Origin: Phragmites australis
Taxonomy: Eukaryota; Streptophyta; Magnoliopsida; Poales; Poaceae
Direction: 5' to 3'
Assembly: GCF_958298935.1 (NCBI RefSeq)
Contig: NC_084942.1
Location: forward strand, 5,711,501-5,775,500
Length of the DNA: 64,000 nucleotides
Shown here: positions 1 through 10,103 of the stretch, one piece after another
How the letters are laid out: each line of letters begins with the position of its first letter
Position numbering within the stretch: the stretch's first letter is position 1
Notes under the pieces: model-generated
The model's database searches: none
The model's input: the letters and a program-made list of their open reading frames with translations, nothing else
What the model was told of the DNA's origin: nothing
Translations under genes and position numbers: made by a program

Positions 1-560
1 TCTAATTTCATATCTTTCAAACCCACTACAAGATCATGCTTCAACAAACGATTTAGTTGATTCATACCAACATGACCAAGCCTTCTATGCCAAAGCCATC
101 CTTTTGATATCTTTGTGAACAAGCATGTGCTAAGACTTGCATCATTAGAAGAGAAATCTACTACATAAAGATTACCATACCTAAAACCTTTAAAAATAAC
201 ACTATTGTCCTTTATACTAGTTATGATCACATCATTTGGAGAAAAAGTACATAAAAGATCAACATCACATAATTGAGCAACGGATAACAAATTGAAATTT
301 AAGGATTCAACTGGTAAGACATTTGAGATTGATAAGTCATTTGAGATAGCAATTTTACCTAACCCTTTTACCTTTCCTTTGCTATTGTCTCCGAAAGTGA
401 TTTTGTCATATTCCAATCCATCGTTGCTCATAGAGGTGAACATCCTTTGATTTCTGGTCATGTGTTAAGTGCATCCACTATCTAGCACCCAATGTCTTCC
501 ACCGGACTTATAGTTTACCTACAAAATAATGTTAAGCTATTTTAGGTACCTAAACTTGTT
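1..560 (-). pseudogene. Copia protease / pre-integrase fragment, copy A (truncated by window)
   Basis: Near-duplicate of 2433-3000, which encodes an LDSGCTQHMTG-type aspartic protease and an LWHRRLYHVG pre-integrase motif. Matching stretches include the antisense of the protease region near 440-510. Copy A has no clean long frame: for example, the antisense of the protease motif near 460-470 carries a stop where copy B reads CTQHMTG. It lies directly downstream (minus sense) of the copy A gag at 568-1790 and runs off the window. Confidence 0.7.
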
Positions 561-567
561 TGAGTCC

Positions 568-1092
568 TTAGATGTTAGTCACCAAAGTTTTAGATACCCA
601 AATGGCATTCTTTTTAGTACCAATTATAGGAGTGCCAATACATCTAGCTTTAACACTTCCATTAGAACATCTCTTAAGGATATAGGATGAATCAAAAGAT
701 GTATATGAATTATCCTTGATATTTTTGCAATCCTTCTCAACATGCTCGGTTTTCTTGCTCCTCATGCAATAATCGCTACCTTTCACAAAAATAGTTTTAT
801 GATGAATAAATGCCTTCTTACCCTTCTTGGGAACATACCCAAGGGCTTCTTTCTTGATAGAGAACCTTTGACTGTCCAAAACTTGTCTAATTTTGGACTC
901 TCCAATATAGCATCTTGCAAGATCATTTGTTAGTTTTTGAACCTTTTCTTGCAACATAATATTTTCATTAACAATCAAGACATCATTGCAAGATACATCA
1001 TTAGGTGAAGTAAACACATCATTATGTGAGGTAGAAGAACTTATGTGAGATATAGTATACTCATCATCAAGAATTTTGTATGATATACTCAT
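568..1092 (-). pseudogene. Copia gag C-terminal fragment with second CCHC knuckle, copy A
   Basis: A 174-codon frame with a degenerate zinc knuckle read as YCMRSKKTEHVEKDC. Copy B (4455-4769) reads YCMRCKKTGHVEKDC, so a knuckle cysteine is now serine and the glycine is now glutamate. Knuckles bind the retrotransposon RNA during particle assembly; losing a zinc ligand suggests this copy is not functional. The N-terminal half is a serine- and asparagine-rich linker also present at 4820-5029. Confidence 0.75.
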
Positions 1093-1187
1093 ATCTACTT
1101 TTGTTTTGTTGGTTTCATGAGCAATAAGAGAGTCATGAGCTTCCTTAAATATCTCATGAGTTTCTTTGAGACCCTCATAAGCCGTCT

Positions 1188-2354
1188 TTAGCTCCTCGTA
1201 GGAATCTTGAAGAGAAGTGTGTCTTTTTTTAATTCCTTAAACTTTGCTCTTTCTTTGCTCATAAAATTATCAAAACCATTTATTACCTCAACTAAATCAT
1301 CATATGAATATTCATCTTCATCATTTAATACGTTGGAGTCACCCTTTGCCATAAGACAATGAGGTGTGGAGAAGAGTGAAAGTGCTTCCTTGATAGCTAC
1401 ACCGGCAAGATCCTTTTGAGATGGCTTCTCATCATCGGAGTTGGAGCTTGAGCTTGTATCCGAATCGCACTCAATATAACATGCTTGGCCATCTTTCTTC
1501 TTCTTGTAATACTTCTTGAGAACTTTCTTGTCTTCACTCTCCTTCTTCTTCTTGGAATGTTTTTCTTCCTTGTTCTTGTAATTTGTGGCAATATGGTCTT
1601 TTTCACCACATTCAAAATATCTTCTTTCTTCGAACGGATTTCCTTTTGAAGATTGTCCCTTCTTACTATATCCACTTGGATACTTTTTCTTCTTCATAAA
1701 TCTCTTGAATTTTCTCACAAAGAGAGCCATTTCTTCATCATCGTCATCATCATCACTCTCTTCATGATCATCTTTGCCTTTTGATAAGCATTTACCTTTC
1801 TTAAGAATGTAGCATTTGCATCCAAACACTCGAAAATATGAAATATTTGGCTTCCTTCCAATAAGAAGTTCATATGGAGTCCTTTTAAATAGATGATGAC
1901 AATATAATCTATTTGATGAATGGCAAGTGGTATTAATAGCTTCGACCCAAAAATTGTCCGAAGCATTGTATTCCGAAAGCATTGATCTTGCCATATCAAT
2001 AAGAGTTCGATTCTTCCTTTCTACTACTCCATTTTGCTCCAGAGTGTATTTGGCCGAGAATTCATGCTTGATTCCCTTTTCATTAAAAAAGTCCTCAACC
2101 TTTGTGTTCTTCAATTCGGAGCCATTGTCACTTCTTACCTTCTTGATTTTGAAATCAAATTCATTTTCAGCCCTTTTAGCAAAGCTTTTGAAGATGTTAA
2201 ATACACTAATTTTATCATGTAAAAAGAATAACCAAGTAAATCTAAAAAAATCATCAACAATGACAAGACAATAGTTGTTACCTCTAATACTTACATGTGT
2301 AGTAGAACCAAATGAATCGATGTGCAATAATTCCAAAGGTCTTGAAGTTGACAT
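1188..2354 (-). CDS. Chimeric Copia integrase-gag reading frame
   Basis: An uninterrupted 388-codon frame. The first ~185 residues are a Copia integrase catalytic core: LLHIDSFG near the start, VRSDNGSE, EQNGVVERKNRT and GRKPNISYFRVFGCKCYI, containing the D, D and E of the rve domain. At about residue 188, immediately after GCKCYILKKGKCL, it passes in frame into gag: SKGKDDHEESDDDDDDEE, a lysine-rich stretch, then a CCHC-like knuckle, YFECGEKDHIATNYK, with the last Cys replaced by Tyr. Copy B has the same gag words at 5638-5660, where they follow normal gag. The join is near 1785-1797. It is a rearrangement product, not a known domain order, and expression is doubtful. Confidence 0.8.
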   Translation of the reverse strand: MSTSRPLELLHIDSFGSTTHVSIRGNNYCLVIVDDFFRFTWLFFLHDKISVFNIFKSFAKRAENEFDFKIKKVRSDNGSELKNTKVEDFFNEKGIKHEFSAKYTLEQNGVVERKNRTLIDMARSMLSEYNASDNFWVEAINTTCHSSNRLYCHHLFKRTPYELLIGRKPNISYFRVFGCKCYILKKGKCLSKGKDDHEESDDDDDDEEMALFVRKFKRFMKKKKYPSGYSKKGQSSKGNPFEERRYFECGEKDHIATNYKNKEEKHSKKKKESEDKKVLKKYYKKKKDGQACYIECDSDTSSSSNSDDEKPSQKDLAGVAIKEALSLFSTPHCLMAKGDSNVLNDEDEYSYDDLVEVINGFDNFMSKERAKFKELKKDTLLFKIPTRS

Positions 2355-2480
2355 GGAGCCTTTTTATGTATGTGAATTTTTCACTTACTTTCCGGCTTGA
2401 CAAGCACTACATAGCTTGTTCTTCTCAAATTTCATATCTTTCAATCCAACTACAAGATCATGCTTCAACAAATGATTTAA

Positions 2481-3008
2481 TTAATTCATACCAACATGAT
2501 AAAGCCTTCTATGCCAAAGCCATCCTTTCGATGTCTTTGTGAACAAGCATGTGCTAAGGCTTGCATCATTAGAAGAAAAATCAACTAGATAAATATTACC
2601 ATATCTAAAGTCTTTGAAAATAACACTATTGTCCTTTATGCTAGATATGATCATATCATTTGGAGAAAAGGTGCATGTAAGATCAAGATCATATAATTGA
2701 GCAACAGATAACAAATTGAAATTTAACGATTCAACTAGTAAGACATTTGAGATAGACAAATCATTTGAGATAGCAATTTTACCTAACCCTTTTACCTTTC
2801 CTTTGCTATTGTCTCCAAATGTGATTTTGTCATATTCCAATCTATCATTGCTCATATAAGTGAACATCCTTTGATTTCCGGTCATGTGTTGAGTGCATCC
2901 ACTATCTAGCACCCAATGTCTCCCACCGGACTTATAGTTTACATACAAAATAAAGTTAAGCTCTTTTAGGTACCCAAACTTGTTTGAGTCCTTGATGTTA
3001 GTCACCAA
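2481..3008 (-). pseudogene. Copia protease and pre-integrase domain, copy B
   Basis: A 175-codon frame with the protease motif HWVLDSGCTQHMTGN (DSG catalytic triad) near residues 32-46. Near the end comes the pre-integrase motif WLWHRRLYHVGMN with the His residues of the zinc-binding HHCC region. It leads towards the integrase starting at 2354, but stops separate the two. Upstream (minus sense) it is cut from its gag by the solo LTR at 3060-4524. It is part of a once continuous gag-pol polyprotein and is now broken. Confidence 0.8.
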
Positions 3009-3059
3009 GTTTTAGGCACTCAAATGGCAATTTTTAGCACCAATTATAGGAGTGCCAAT

Positions 3060-4524
3060 TGTCGGTGTATCAGGAACCAGGGGTCCCTGAGTCCCGAGGC
3101 CCGGCCAGCCATCCGCCACATGGCGCCATCCCACGAGGTCCCTCCTAAAGGATGAGAAAAGTTCAAGTCCCGGAGAAGGTGCTCGGGGCCACAGTCACTG
3201 GTCCCCGAGCACCCCAGTTCCCCGATGATCCACAGAGTCTACGTACCGGGAAGAAAGTGCTCGGGGAGGTGCCCGGTCACCCCCGAGCGCCCTAGTCCCC
3301 CGATGATCAGAAGAGCTAAGTTCCGGGGGAGAGTGCTCGGGACTGCGTGTGGCAGCTCCTGAACGCTCGGTTCCCCGAGGATTCGCGTAAGAGTGCTCGG
3401 GAGAGAGTGCTCGGGGGCTGCTCGGGGCTGCACGTGGCAGCCCCTGAGCACTCGGTTCCCCGAAGGATCGTGCAAGAGTGCTCGGGAGAGAGTGCTCGGG
3501 GAGGTGAACAGTACCCCCGAGCACCCGGTACCCCGAGGACAAGGATATGCATTCTCGGGAGAGAGTGCTCGGGGAGGTGAACAGTACCCCCGAGCACTTG
3601 GTGCCCCGACGACCCAGAAAGGCCCCCGAGGGGCCCGCCGATGAGGTGTCCATCAGCCAGAGGTCCGAAGCCGCATTTAATGAGCGTGCGTGGCCTGACA
3701 TCTCCAACTGCTCCCGCCGCGGTGTCAGTTCCTGCCATGTTTTGGCAGAGAGGCGTGGGGCTATTAATTGCACGAGTCCCGTCCCGTATCATCCGGCTTG
3801 TCTTGGGATAACATCGCGAGGATCAAGGCGTTCCGTCTGCCGCCCTGCCGTGGCAGAGGAACAAGACAGGGCGGGCACGCCGGGTTGCTCTGCGGCTGCC
3901 CGGTGGGCCCTCTCCACAGCGCCCGTTGCCAGGGTGTTTATGGTGACAGGTGACTAGGCGTGCGGCGTTTTTTCCACCCCCGGTCACTTCACCCAGAAGA
4001 AATGATGACGCCTTTCCCAGTCATGGCGTCTTGGAACTTGTGCCCCCCCTCCTTCCCATTCGGGGCATGTCTCGGCCGGCAGGTGCTTAAAAGAGCCGGC
4101 AACACAGAAGAGAAAGACGGGCAATCCAACAATAGCCAAGCCAACAAGAGACCGCAAGCACCCAAGCATCAAGCACCGAACCATAGATGAACACAAGGCA
4201 CAAGGGACAGTCCCAGCCGAAGAACAAGGAGCCTCAAGCTCTTAGTTAGGCCAATATTCTTGTAACCAGCAACATCCTTGATGGACTTTCTCGGGACAGT
4301 TATTACATCCATACAGGAGTAGGGTATTACTCCCCCGTGCGGCCCGAACCTGTCTAAATTCCGGTGCATTTACTTCTCTTTGCACTAGGTCGTCACCCCC
4401 ACCACCGGCCGTTGCATTTACTCTCATTCATTTCTCCGGCGAACTTATTCAGGATCATCCCCCCGGTCGAATCTCTAAAAAGGGGTCTCTCGGGATCCCT
4501 GCGACAGGAGTTAATCCTCCGACA
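3060..4524 (+). mobile_element. Solo LTR of a Gypsy element, with 5-bp target-site duplication
   Basis: A 1465-bp sequence starting TGTCGGTG and ending CCGACA, flanked on both sides by CCAAT (3055-3059 and 4525-4529). It interrupts the Copia gag-protease junction; host sequence resumes exactly after the second CCAAT. It is related to the LTRs at 19898, 27474, 43096 and 46610: the same start, CTCGGG-rich tandem units (about 3190-3640), the same 'caggagtagggtattac' block near 4313, and the same U5 end. No internal Gypsy sequence remains, so it arose by LTR-LTR recombination. Reading frames inside it are non-coding. Confidence 0.95.
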
Positions 4525-4529
4525 CCAAT

Positions 4530-5490
4530 AAATCTAGCTTTAACATTACCATTAGAGCATCTCTTAAGGATATAGGATGAATCAAAAGATGCATATGAAT
4601 TATCCTTGATATTTTTGCAATCCTTCTCAACATGCCCGGTTTTCTTGCACCTCATGCAATAACCGCTACCTTTCACAAAAGTAGTTTTATGATGAATGAA
4701 TGCATTCTTAGTCTTCTTGGGAACATACACAAGACATTCTTTCTTGATGGAGAACCTTTGACTATCCAAAACTTGTCTAATTTTGGACTCTCCAATATAG
4801 CATCTTGCAAGATCATTTGTTAGCTTTTCAACTTGATATTTTCATCAATAATCAAGACATTATTGCAAGACACATCTTTAGGTGAAGTAAACGCATCATT
4901 ATACAAGGTAGAAGAACTCATATGAGATAAAGTAGATACATCATTAAGAATATTGCATGATATACTCATATCTACTTTTGATTTGTTGGTTTCATGAGCA
5001 ATAAGAGAGTCATGAGCTTCCTTAAGCATCTCATGAGTTTTTTTAAGACCCTCATGAGCCGTCTTTAACTCCTCATAGGAATCTTGAAGAGAAGTGTGTC
5101 TATTTTTTAATTACTTAAACTTTGCTCTTTCTTTGCTTATGAAATCATCAAAACCATTTATTAGCTCAACTAGATCATCATATGAATATTCATCTTCATT
5201 ATTTAATACCTTGAAGTCACCCTTTACCATAAGACAATGAGGTGTGGAGAAGAGTAAAAGTGCTTCCTTGATGGCTACACCAGTAAGACCCTTTTGAGAT
5301 GGCTTCTCATCATCGGAGTCGAAGCTTGAGCTTGCATCCGAATCCCACTCAACATAGCATACTTGACCATCTTTCTTTTTCTTATAGTACTTCTTGAAAA
5401 CTTTCTTGTCTTCACTCTTTTTCTTCTTGGAATGTTTTTCTTCCTTGTTCTTGCAATTTGTGGCAATATGATATTTTTCGTCACATTCAA
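4530..5490 (-). pseudogene. Copia gag middle and C-terminal part, copy B
   Basis: Degenerate gag reading frames resuming after the solo LTR. They hold an intact second zinc knuckle (YCMRCKKTGHVEKDC) near 4640-4690, a Ser/Asn-rich linker at 4820-5029, and a lysine-rich region with the first knuckle near 5410-5510. Several frame breaks separate these pieces. The segment parallels 568-1790 of copy A, which helps locate the rearrangement. Confidence 0.75.
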
Positions 5491-5637
5491 AATATCTCCT
5501 TTCTTCGAAGGGATTTCCTTTTGAAGATTATCCTTTCTTACTATATCCTCTTTGATATCTCTTCTTCTTCATAAATTTCTTGAATTTTCTACAAAGAGAG
5601 CCATCTCTTCATCATACTCATCATCATCATCACTCTC

Positions 5638-6305
5638 TTAATGATCATCTTTACCTTTTGATGCTTGATCCTTAAATGTGACATTCTTCTTCTTGGCATC
5701 ACTAGCATCATCATGAAGATTCTCTTGTGACTTCTTAAAAATGTCATGAGTGAGAATTTCATTCAGGATTTGCATTGAAGTTGTCTCTTTCAAATTAGAC
5801 CTTACAAGTAAAATCACAATAGTATCATATTTGTTAGGCAAAACTCTAATAAACTTATGAGAAAAATTAACATCGAAAACATCCATGCCAAGCCTCTTGA
5901 GTTCATTTATTATGTTGTTCAAACGATTGAACATTTTTCAATGCTTTCGTTTGACAACATAGCAAATTTCTCAAGTTGCCCTTTGTAAACAAAAAGCTTG
6001 GCATCCTTAACCATGGTTGAACCTTCATGAATCTTTTTAAGCCTTTTCCATATTTCATGAGCGGTCTCAAACTTGCAAATACGATTGAACTCATTAAGAT
6101 CTAAAGCACTATAAAGAACATTCATAGCTTGAGCATTAGCAAGAGAATTTTTCTTATCAACATCGGTAAGACTAATGGGATCAAGAGTAACATAATCTTT
6201 ATCCATAATATCCCAAAGCTTACCGCCCATAGCCTTAAGATACATGGTCATTCTAATCTTCCAATAGGCATAGTTTGACCCCTCAAAGAACGGAGCTTTC
6301 CCCAC
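5638..6305 (-). pseudogene. Copia gag N-terminal domain (UBN2-like), copy B
   Basis: Two overlapping frames (6305-5919 and 5934-5638) make up the start of gag. The N-terminus reads MGKAPFFEGSNYAYWKIRM, then YLKAMGGKLWDIMD, the usual opening of plant Copia gag (UBN2/Retrotran_gag_2 type). The second piece has FSHKFIRVLPNKYDTIV. A frame break near 5930 disrupts it. The ATG at 6305 lies about 70 bases inside the primer-binding site, as expected for a gag start. Confidence 0.8.
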
Positions 6306-6375
6306 AGTGACATGAGCGTCACTAGCTATAATCCTACTCCGATATGGTTAAATCCGCAACAAAAAAGAGTCTTAG

Positions 6376-6387
6376 GCTCTGATACCA
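6376..6387 (-). promoter_or_regulatory. Copia primer-binding site (initiator Met-tRNA type)
   Basis: Read on the minus strand this is TGGTATCAGAGC, the standard plant Copia primer-binding site complementary to the 3' end of initiator methionine tRNA. It sits two bases inside the LTR that begins at 6390 and fixes the orientation of the element as minus. Confidence 0.9.
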
Positions 6388-6389
6388 CT

Positions 6390-7700
6390 TGTAGGATCAA
6401 GGATATCGACTAGAGAGGGGTGAATAGACGGTCTTAAAAACTAATTGCTAAGCGATCAAGAAAACTACCGAAAACAAACTAAGGATCAATAAAGCAATAA
6501 GTAGAACAACTAAGAGCTAAGTTGAGGTTTGCAAACCTAGGGTGACATGCAACAATTTATAATATAGGAAGATAAATTACTTGAAGTAAATTGCATGAAA
6601 GTAAATAACTCAAAGATGACACAAGAGATTTTTCCCGTGGTATCGGTGATTTGCAGATCACCCCTAATCCACGTTGAGGTGAGTTCAAGCTTCAAACCGC
6701 TTCTCTATCAAGTATTCAATTCTCACACAAGAAAGGGCTCATTCGAGCAACTTGATTTTAAACCGGAAATGAACAAGAACTACTCAAAACTTCGATTTCA
6801 CTAGTGAAGCACTTTACCACTCCAGCAAGGCGTGTTCAAACCTCTCACAATCACCACAGCGACTGCTTCACAATCTTCCTTGAAGGGCTCGATGGTGCCA
6901 CAACCTCCAAACCGTCTAGGAGACAGTAACCTCCAAGAGTAATAAGTTGATGATGCTTGTTTGAAGGATCACAAGTGACAAATTGCTCAAACTCTTTGAA
7001 ATTATGCACTAGTTGCTCTCAACTTTTCAAAGATGCAATCACCGAGATAATGGAGAGGGAGAGTGAAGGGCTAGAGCTCAAAGTGTTATATTTATGTGCT
7101 TAAGTCAAGAGGTGCATTCAATGAACCAGCCATACCCTTATTTATACCCTTCTACCCAAAATCTAATCGCTACTGCCGTTCTGACAGCTCTGCGCAAGTG
7201 GCGGTCAGACCGCCGCCGTACAACGGCTACAGACAACAGTCGAAATTAATTCTAACACAGCCTGGCGGTCAGACCGCCATCCTTCTCGGTCAGACCGGCA
7301 CAACCTTGGTGGTCAGACCGACAGACCCTGCGGTGAGACCGTATGACCCAAAACTCTCTGTGTGATTCTCGATCAGACCGACACAGCCCACGGTCAGACC
7401 GAGACTTAGATCTACTTAGAGTTTTGAGAAGACTTTATACAGTGGTCAGACCGCCCGAAGGGCTGGTCAGACCGCCACTCTCAAAGAGGCAAGGCTGCCC
7501 CGGTCCGTTATACAGCGGTCAGACCGCCGCCTGGCCCGATCAGACCGCCAGCACACAGGAGCACCCAAATGCAGTCTTTTCGATGATTTTTCTCAAACTA
7601 TAATTTTCAACTCTATATGAAATGCAAGTCTGAGCAATTTGGTACCACAGAAACCTTAAGTAAACACACATCAACACCTCTTAATAGTACGGGACTTATC
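6390..7700 (-). mobile_element. 5' LTR of the Copia element (outer end approximate)
   Basis: The LTR abuts the primer-binding site and starts on the plus strand as TGTAGGATCAAGG, followed by a conserved GACTAGAGAGGGGTGAATAG block. The same opening (slightly diverged) begins the Copia solo LTR at 54944, so both belong to one family. It contains an array of GGTCAGACCG-type motifs at 7199-7551. The outer boundary could not be fixed because the second LTR and target duplication are outside the window; 7700 is a guess from the end of the motif-rich region. Confidence 0.65.
7199..7551. repeat. Array of about 11 GGTCAGACCG-like near-palindromes in the Copia LTR
   Basis: Irregularly spaced copies of a (G/C)GGTCAGACCG(C/A)C motif occur near 7200, 7264, 7288, 7310, 7331, 7368, 7390, 7443, 7464, 7514 and 7538. 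Each core is an imperfect inverted repeat (CGGTC/GACCG). Spacing varies from about 20 to 60 bases, so this is not a simple tandem repeat. Function is unknown; open frames through it are incidental. Confidence 0.85.
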
Positions 7701-8014
7701 CTATCAATCTGGTCAATTTTTCTTCTCTAATCTCCATTGACCGGTACAAGAAAATGCCCTACAATTATACATTTGCCTTGAGCTAGCCATTCTTCATGCT
7801 TTCCACTCATGCAACTTATAGCTCCGCAGCACCTTTGTGACTAACCTTTTCATAACTAATTTAAACATGTTAGTCCACGAAAGATATATTGTCATTAATT
7901 ACCAAAATACGAAATTACGGGCCTAGATGCTTCAGTTTTTCATGCCCACCTACCCGGCGTTTTGAACTCACTCGGTATCCACATTGCAGTTAAAACAATA
8001 ATGCTTGGAGGCTT

Positions 8015-8121
8015 GCACTCTCGAGTATTCAGTCGAGGATGGTGTGTTGGTGCTCATGCTCTACTACTTGTTCCGATTATCACATCGAGCATTGAGTCGG
8101 GAGCTGAATACTCGAGAGTGC
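8015..8121. repeat. Perfect 18-bp inverted repeat with 71-bp loop
   Basis: GCACTCTCGAGTATTCAG (8015-8032) is exactly complementary to 8104-8121. It lies between the Copia LTR and the CACTA transposase remnant in otherwise unannotated sequence (7700-8240), where I see no gene. It could be a remnant MITE or CACTA subterminal hairpin. No target duplication was recognised. Confidence 0.8.
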
Positions 8122-8244
8122 TAATGACGTACAATTTGACATCTTTTCGATTCGCAAACAAATACTTAAGACGTGAAATTATAGGTAGATATCACATCAC
8201 CTTAGCAAAAATTCCTTTCTTCACCTCACTGTTGTCTGATTAAC

Positions 8245-8995
8245 TCTTACGCTTGTATTGAGATACTTTACACACTGGACACGAATGCAAGTCTGATAGA
8301 TCTTTACGGTAGAGGATACAATCATTCGGACATGCATGTATCCTTTCTACATCCATTCCCAACGAACAAATAACCTACTTTGCTTCATATGTATTGAGAC
8401 AGCTTGTTTCCATCTGAAAACATGTTCGATAAGAGTTCTAATAGCGCCATGAAACTCTTGTCTGACCAACCATCATTTGCTTTCAATTTAAGCAGTTCAA
8501 GCACGGATGACAACTTTGTGTATTCTGGTTTGCATTCAGGGAACAACAGTTTCTCCGAGTCCTCAATCAAGAACATGAATTTATTAAAGTCTCTTTAAGT
8601 ACTTAAGTTCACGTTTGCATCGCATAGCATCTGATACAATCTATACCACCACAGTCATCATCATCTGCACCAAAATCCTCGTCATCTTCTTTTCTTATAT
8701 CGACTTTGGGTTCTTTGATGATACCAACGTCTTAGTGTAACACATTTTGCTCTTGACCATGTTTGGTCCAACACATGTAGTTCAGTTTGAAGCCCCTAAT
8801 AATCAAGTGCGCTTGGATTTGTAGGGATACGTTCTGTCTAAGGAATGATCTTTCGTTTCTACAATCACAACAAGGACAATATATAAATTCAACACCCTTC
8901 TCCAAAAGATCCTCCTCGGCAGCTGCCAGAAAATCCGTCACACCATCAAGGTACCATTGGTTCGTACGAGAACTGTACATCCAGCCACGATCCAT
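8245..8995 (-). pseudogene. CACTA (En/Spm) transposase remnant, N-terminal part
   Basis: Starts at ATG 8995 (MDRGWMYSSRTNQWYLDGV), directly after a likely acceptor (TTGTAG). Residues 1-87 match the plant Transpos_assoc family: a CPCCDCRN cysteine cluster, a HLIIRGF stretch, then YMCWTKHG. Farther on (8576-8385) is the GWSDKSFMALLELLSNMF stretch typical of Transposase_21 proteins. Near 8350-8250 come HACPNDCILYRKDLSD and CPVC zinc-ligand motifs. Stops and frame changes separate these blocks, so it is dead. The C-terminal catalytic part is absent from the window. Confidence 0.85.
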
Positions 8996-9474
8996 CTACA
9001 ATGTACGAAGTAAATTAATGTCAAATCAACCTAATAAAAGAGAGCAACCGAGCTTTTCGTCGAAAAAAATAGAGCTATCGTGCATGCATGCATGAATGAA
9101 CCATACAAATGATAATTAATCCAAAAGTAATTAACGATTACCATTATATTATATACATGAGTACCTAAAAATAAGGGGAAAACATTAATTCAAAACTTAT
9201 CGTTCAATACTATATAGTTATTGATAATTTTATGTTTGTATACCAAAAATCCAAAATTTATCTAGAACACTAGATTAAAACTAGCCATTTATAATAACAT
9301 ATAATTAAACCTTCATATGTATTTTGAGCTTCATATATACCTAGAACAACTAATATATTCTAGACCATCATGAAAAAAAAGTCTAGATGTAGATAAAGTT
9401 GATCTCTAAAAACTAAATTAGAACACAAATCTACATCATCTAATGAATAGAACAAAACTATATTATTCGTTTTC

Positions 9475-9660
9475 ACAGGGGTTCCTTATATGAACCGCCT
9501 GGGAAAATAGAGCATTTCCACAGGCGATTCCTTATATGAACTGCCTGGGAAAATGGAGATATTTCCACAGGCGGTTCACATAAGGAACCACCTGTGGAAA
9601 TTAGTTTTCACAGGCGGTCCACATCCGCACGGGGTCGCAGCCACTTTCTTAGGCGGTTGG
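9475..9660. repeat. CACTA subterminal repeats
   Basis: About six copies of a 'ccacaggcggttc' motif or its complement lie in the last 250 bases of the CACTA element, in both orientations. En/Spm-type elements carry such arrays as transposase/TNPA-binding sites; that role is inferred from family knowledge. Confidence 0.75.
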
Positions 9661-10103
9661 TCCTACGAACTGCATGTAGAAATGAAACCTAACTGTCTCG
9701 AAAAATAGCTTTTGTAGTAGTGAGAGAAAGAAAAAGAATCCACTTTAGTTCTTGTTGAATAAGATGAGGATAACAATGTGTGTGTTCTCTCTATGCAAGG
9801 AGAGATAGTGTGATCAAGGCTACAATTAAACTCATAGTCTCCAGTTCCTTTATGCCATTTTGTTTCTGTATAACAAGAATTATGTGTTTCTAGAATAGTG
9901 ATATTTTCTGGAATCGCTGAAGATTTTGCTTTACATATTATTGAAGAAAGTTGCAAAAGATCCTATAACTAAGTAGACTCTACATGCATGGTAGTGCAAC
10001 AACACATTAGCACAATCTGTTGCATTACCGAGAATTGAGACATAAATACAGGACTGTTCTTGGTTGTGTAAGTATGTTTTTCAAGAATCACACATATTGT
10101 TAC

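Larger units (their letters stand above)
1..6389 (-). mobile_element. Rearranged Copia retrotransposon, internal region (two partial copies)
   Basis: Minus-strand Copia internal region. From high to low coordinates it reads gag N-terminus, gag zinc knuckles, protease, integrase, then gag and protease again. The block at 1-1790 repeats parts of 2430-5650 at high similarity, for example the protease/pre-integrase segments at 1-560 and 2433-3000. Two partial copies were therefore joined head to tail, without an LTR between them and without the gag N-terminus of the second copy. No reverse transcriptase lies in the window, and the element continues past base 1. Gag style, two CCHC knuckles and the LTR at 6390 suggest a SIRE/Maximus-like lineage; the lineage is inference. 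Confidence 0.85.
8240..9721 (-). mobile_element. Truncated CACTA element with one intact terminus
   Basis: The minus-strand terminus at 9721 reads CACTACTACAAAAGC, the CACTA signature. Just inside, 9475-9660 holds several copies of a TTTCCACAGGCGGTTC-type motif in both orientations, typical subterminal repeats bound by the element's own proteins. AT-rich sequence at 9100-9470 is homologous, in reverse, to 38800-39210 of the CACTA element at 38335, so both are one family. No second terminus was found; the low-coordinate end is truncated, and 8240 marks only the last recognisable coding remnant. The element ends within the METTL-like gene and probably removed its 3' exons. Confidence 0.85.
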
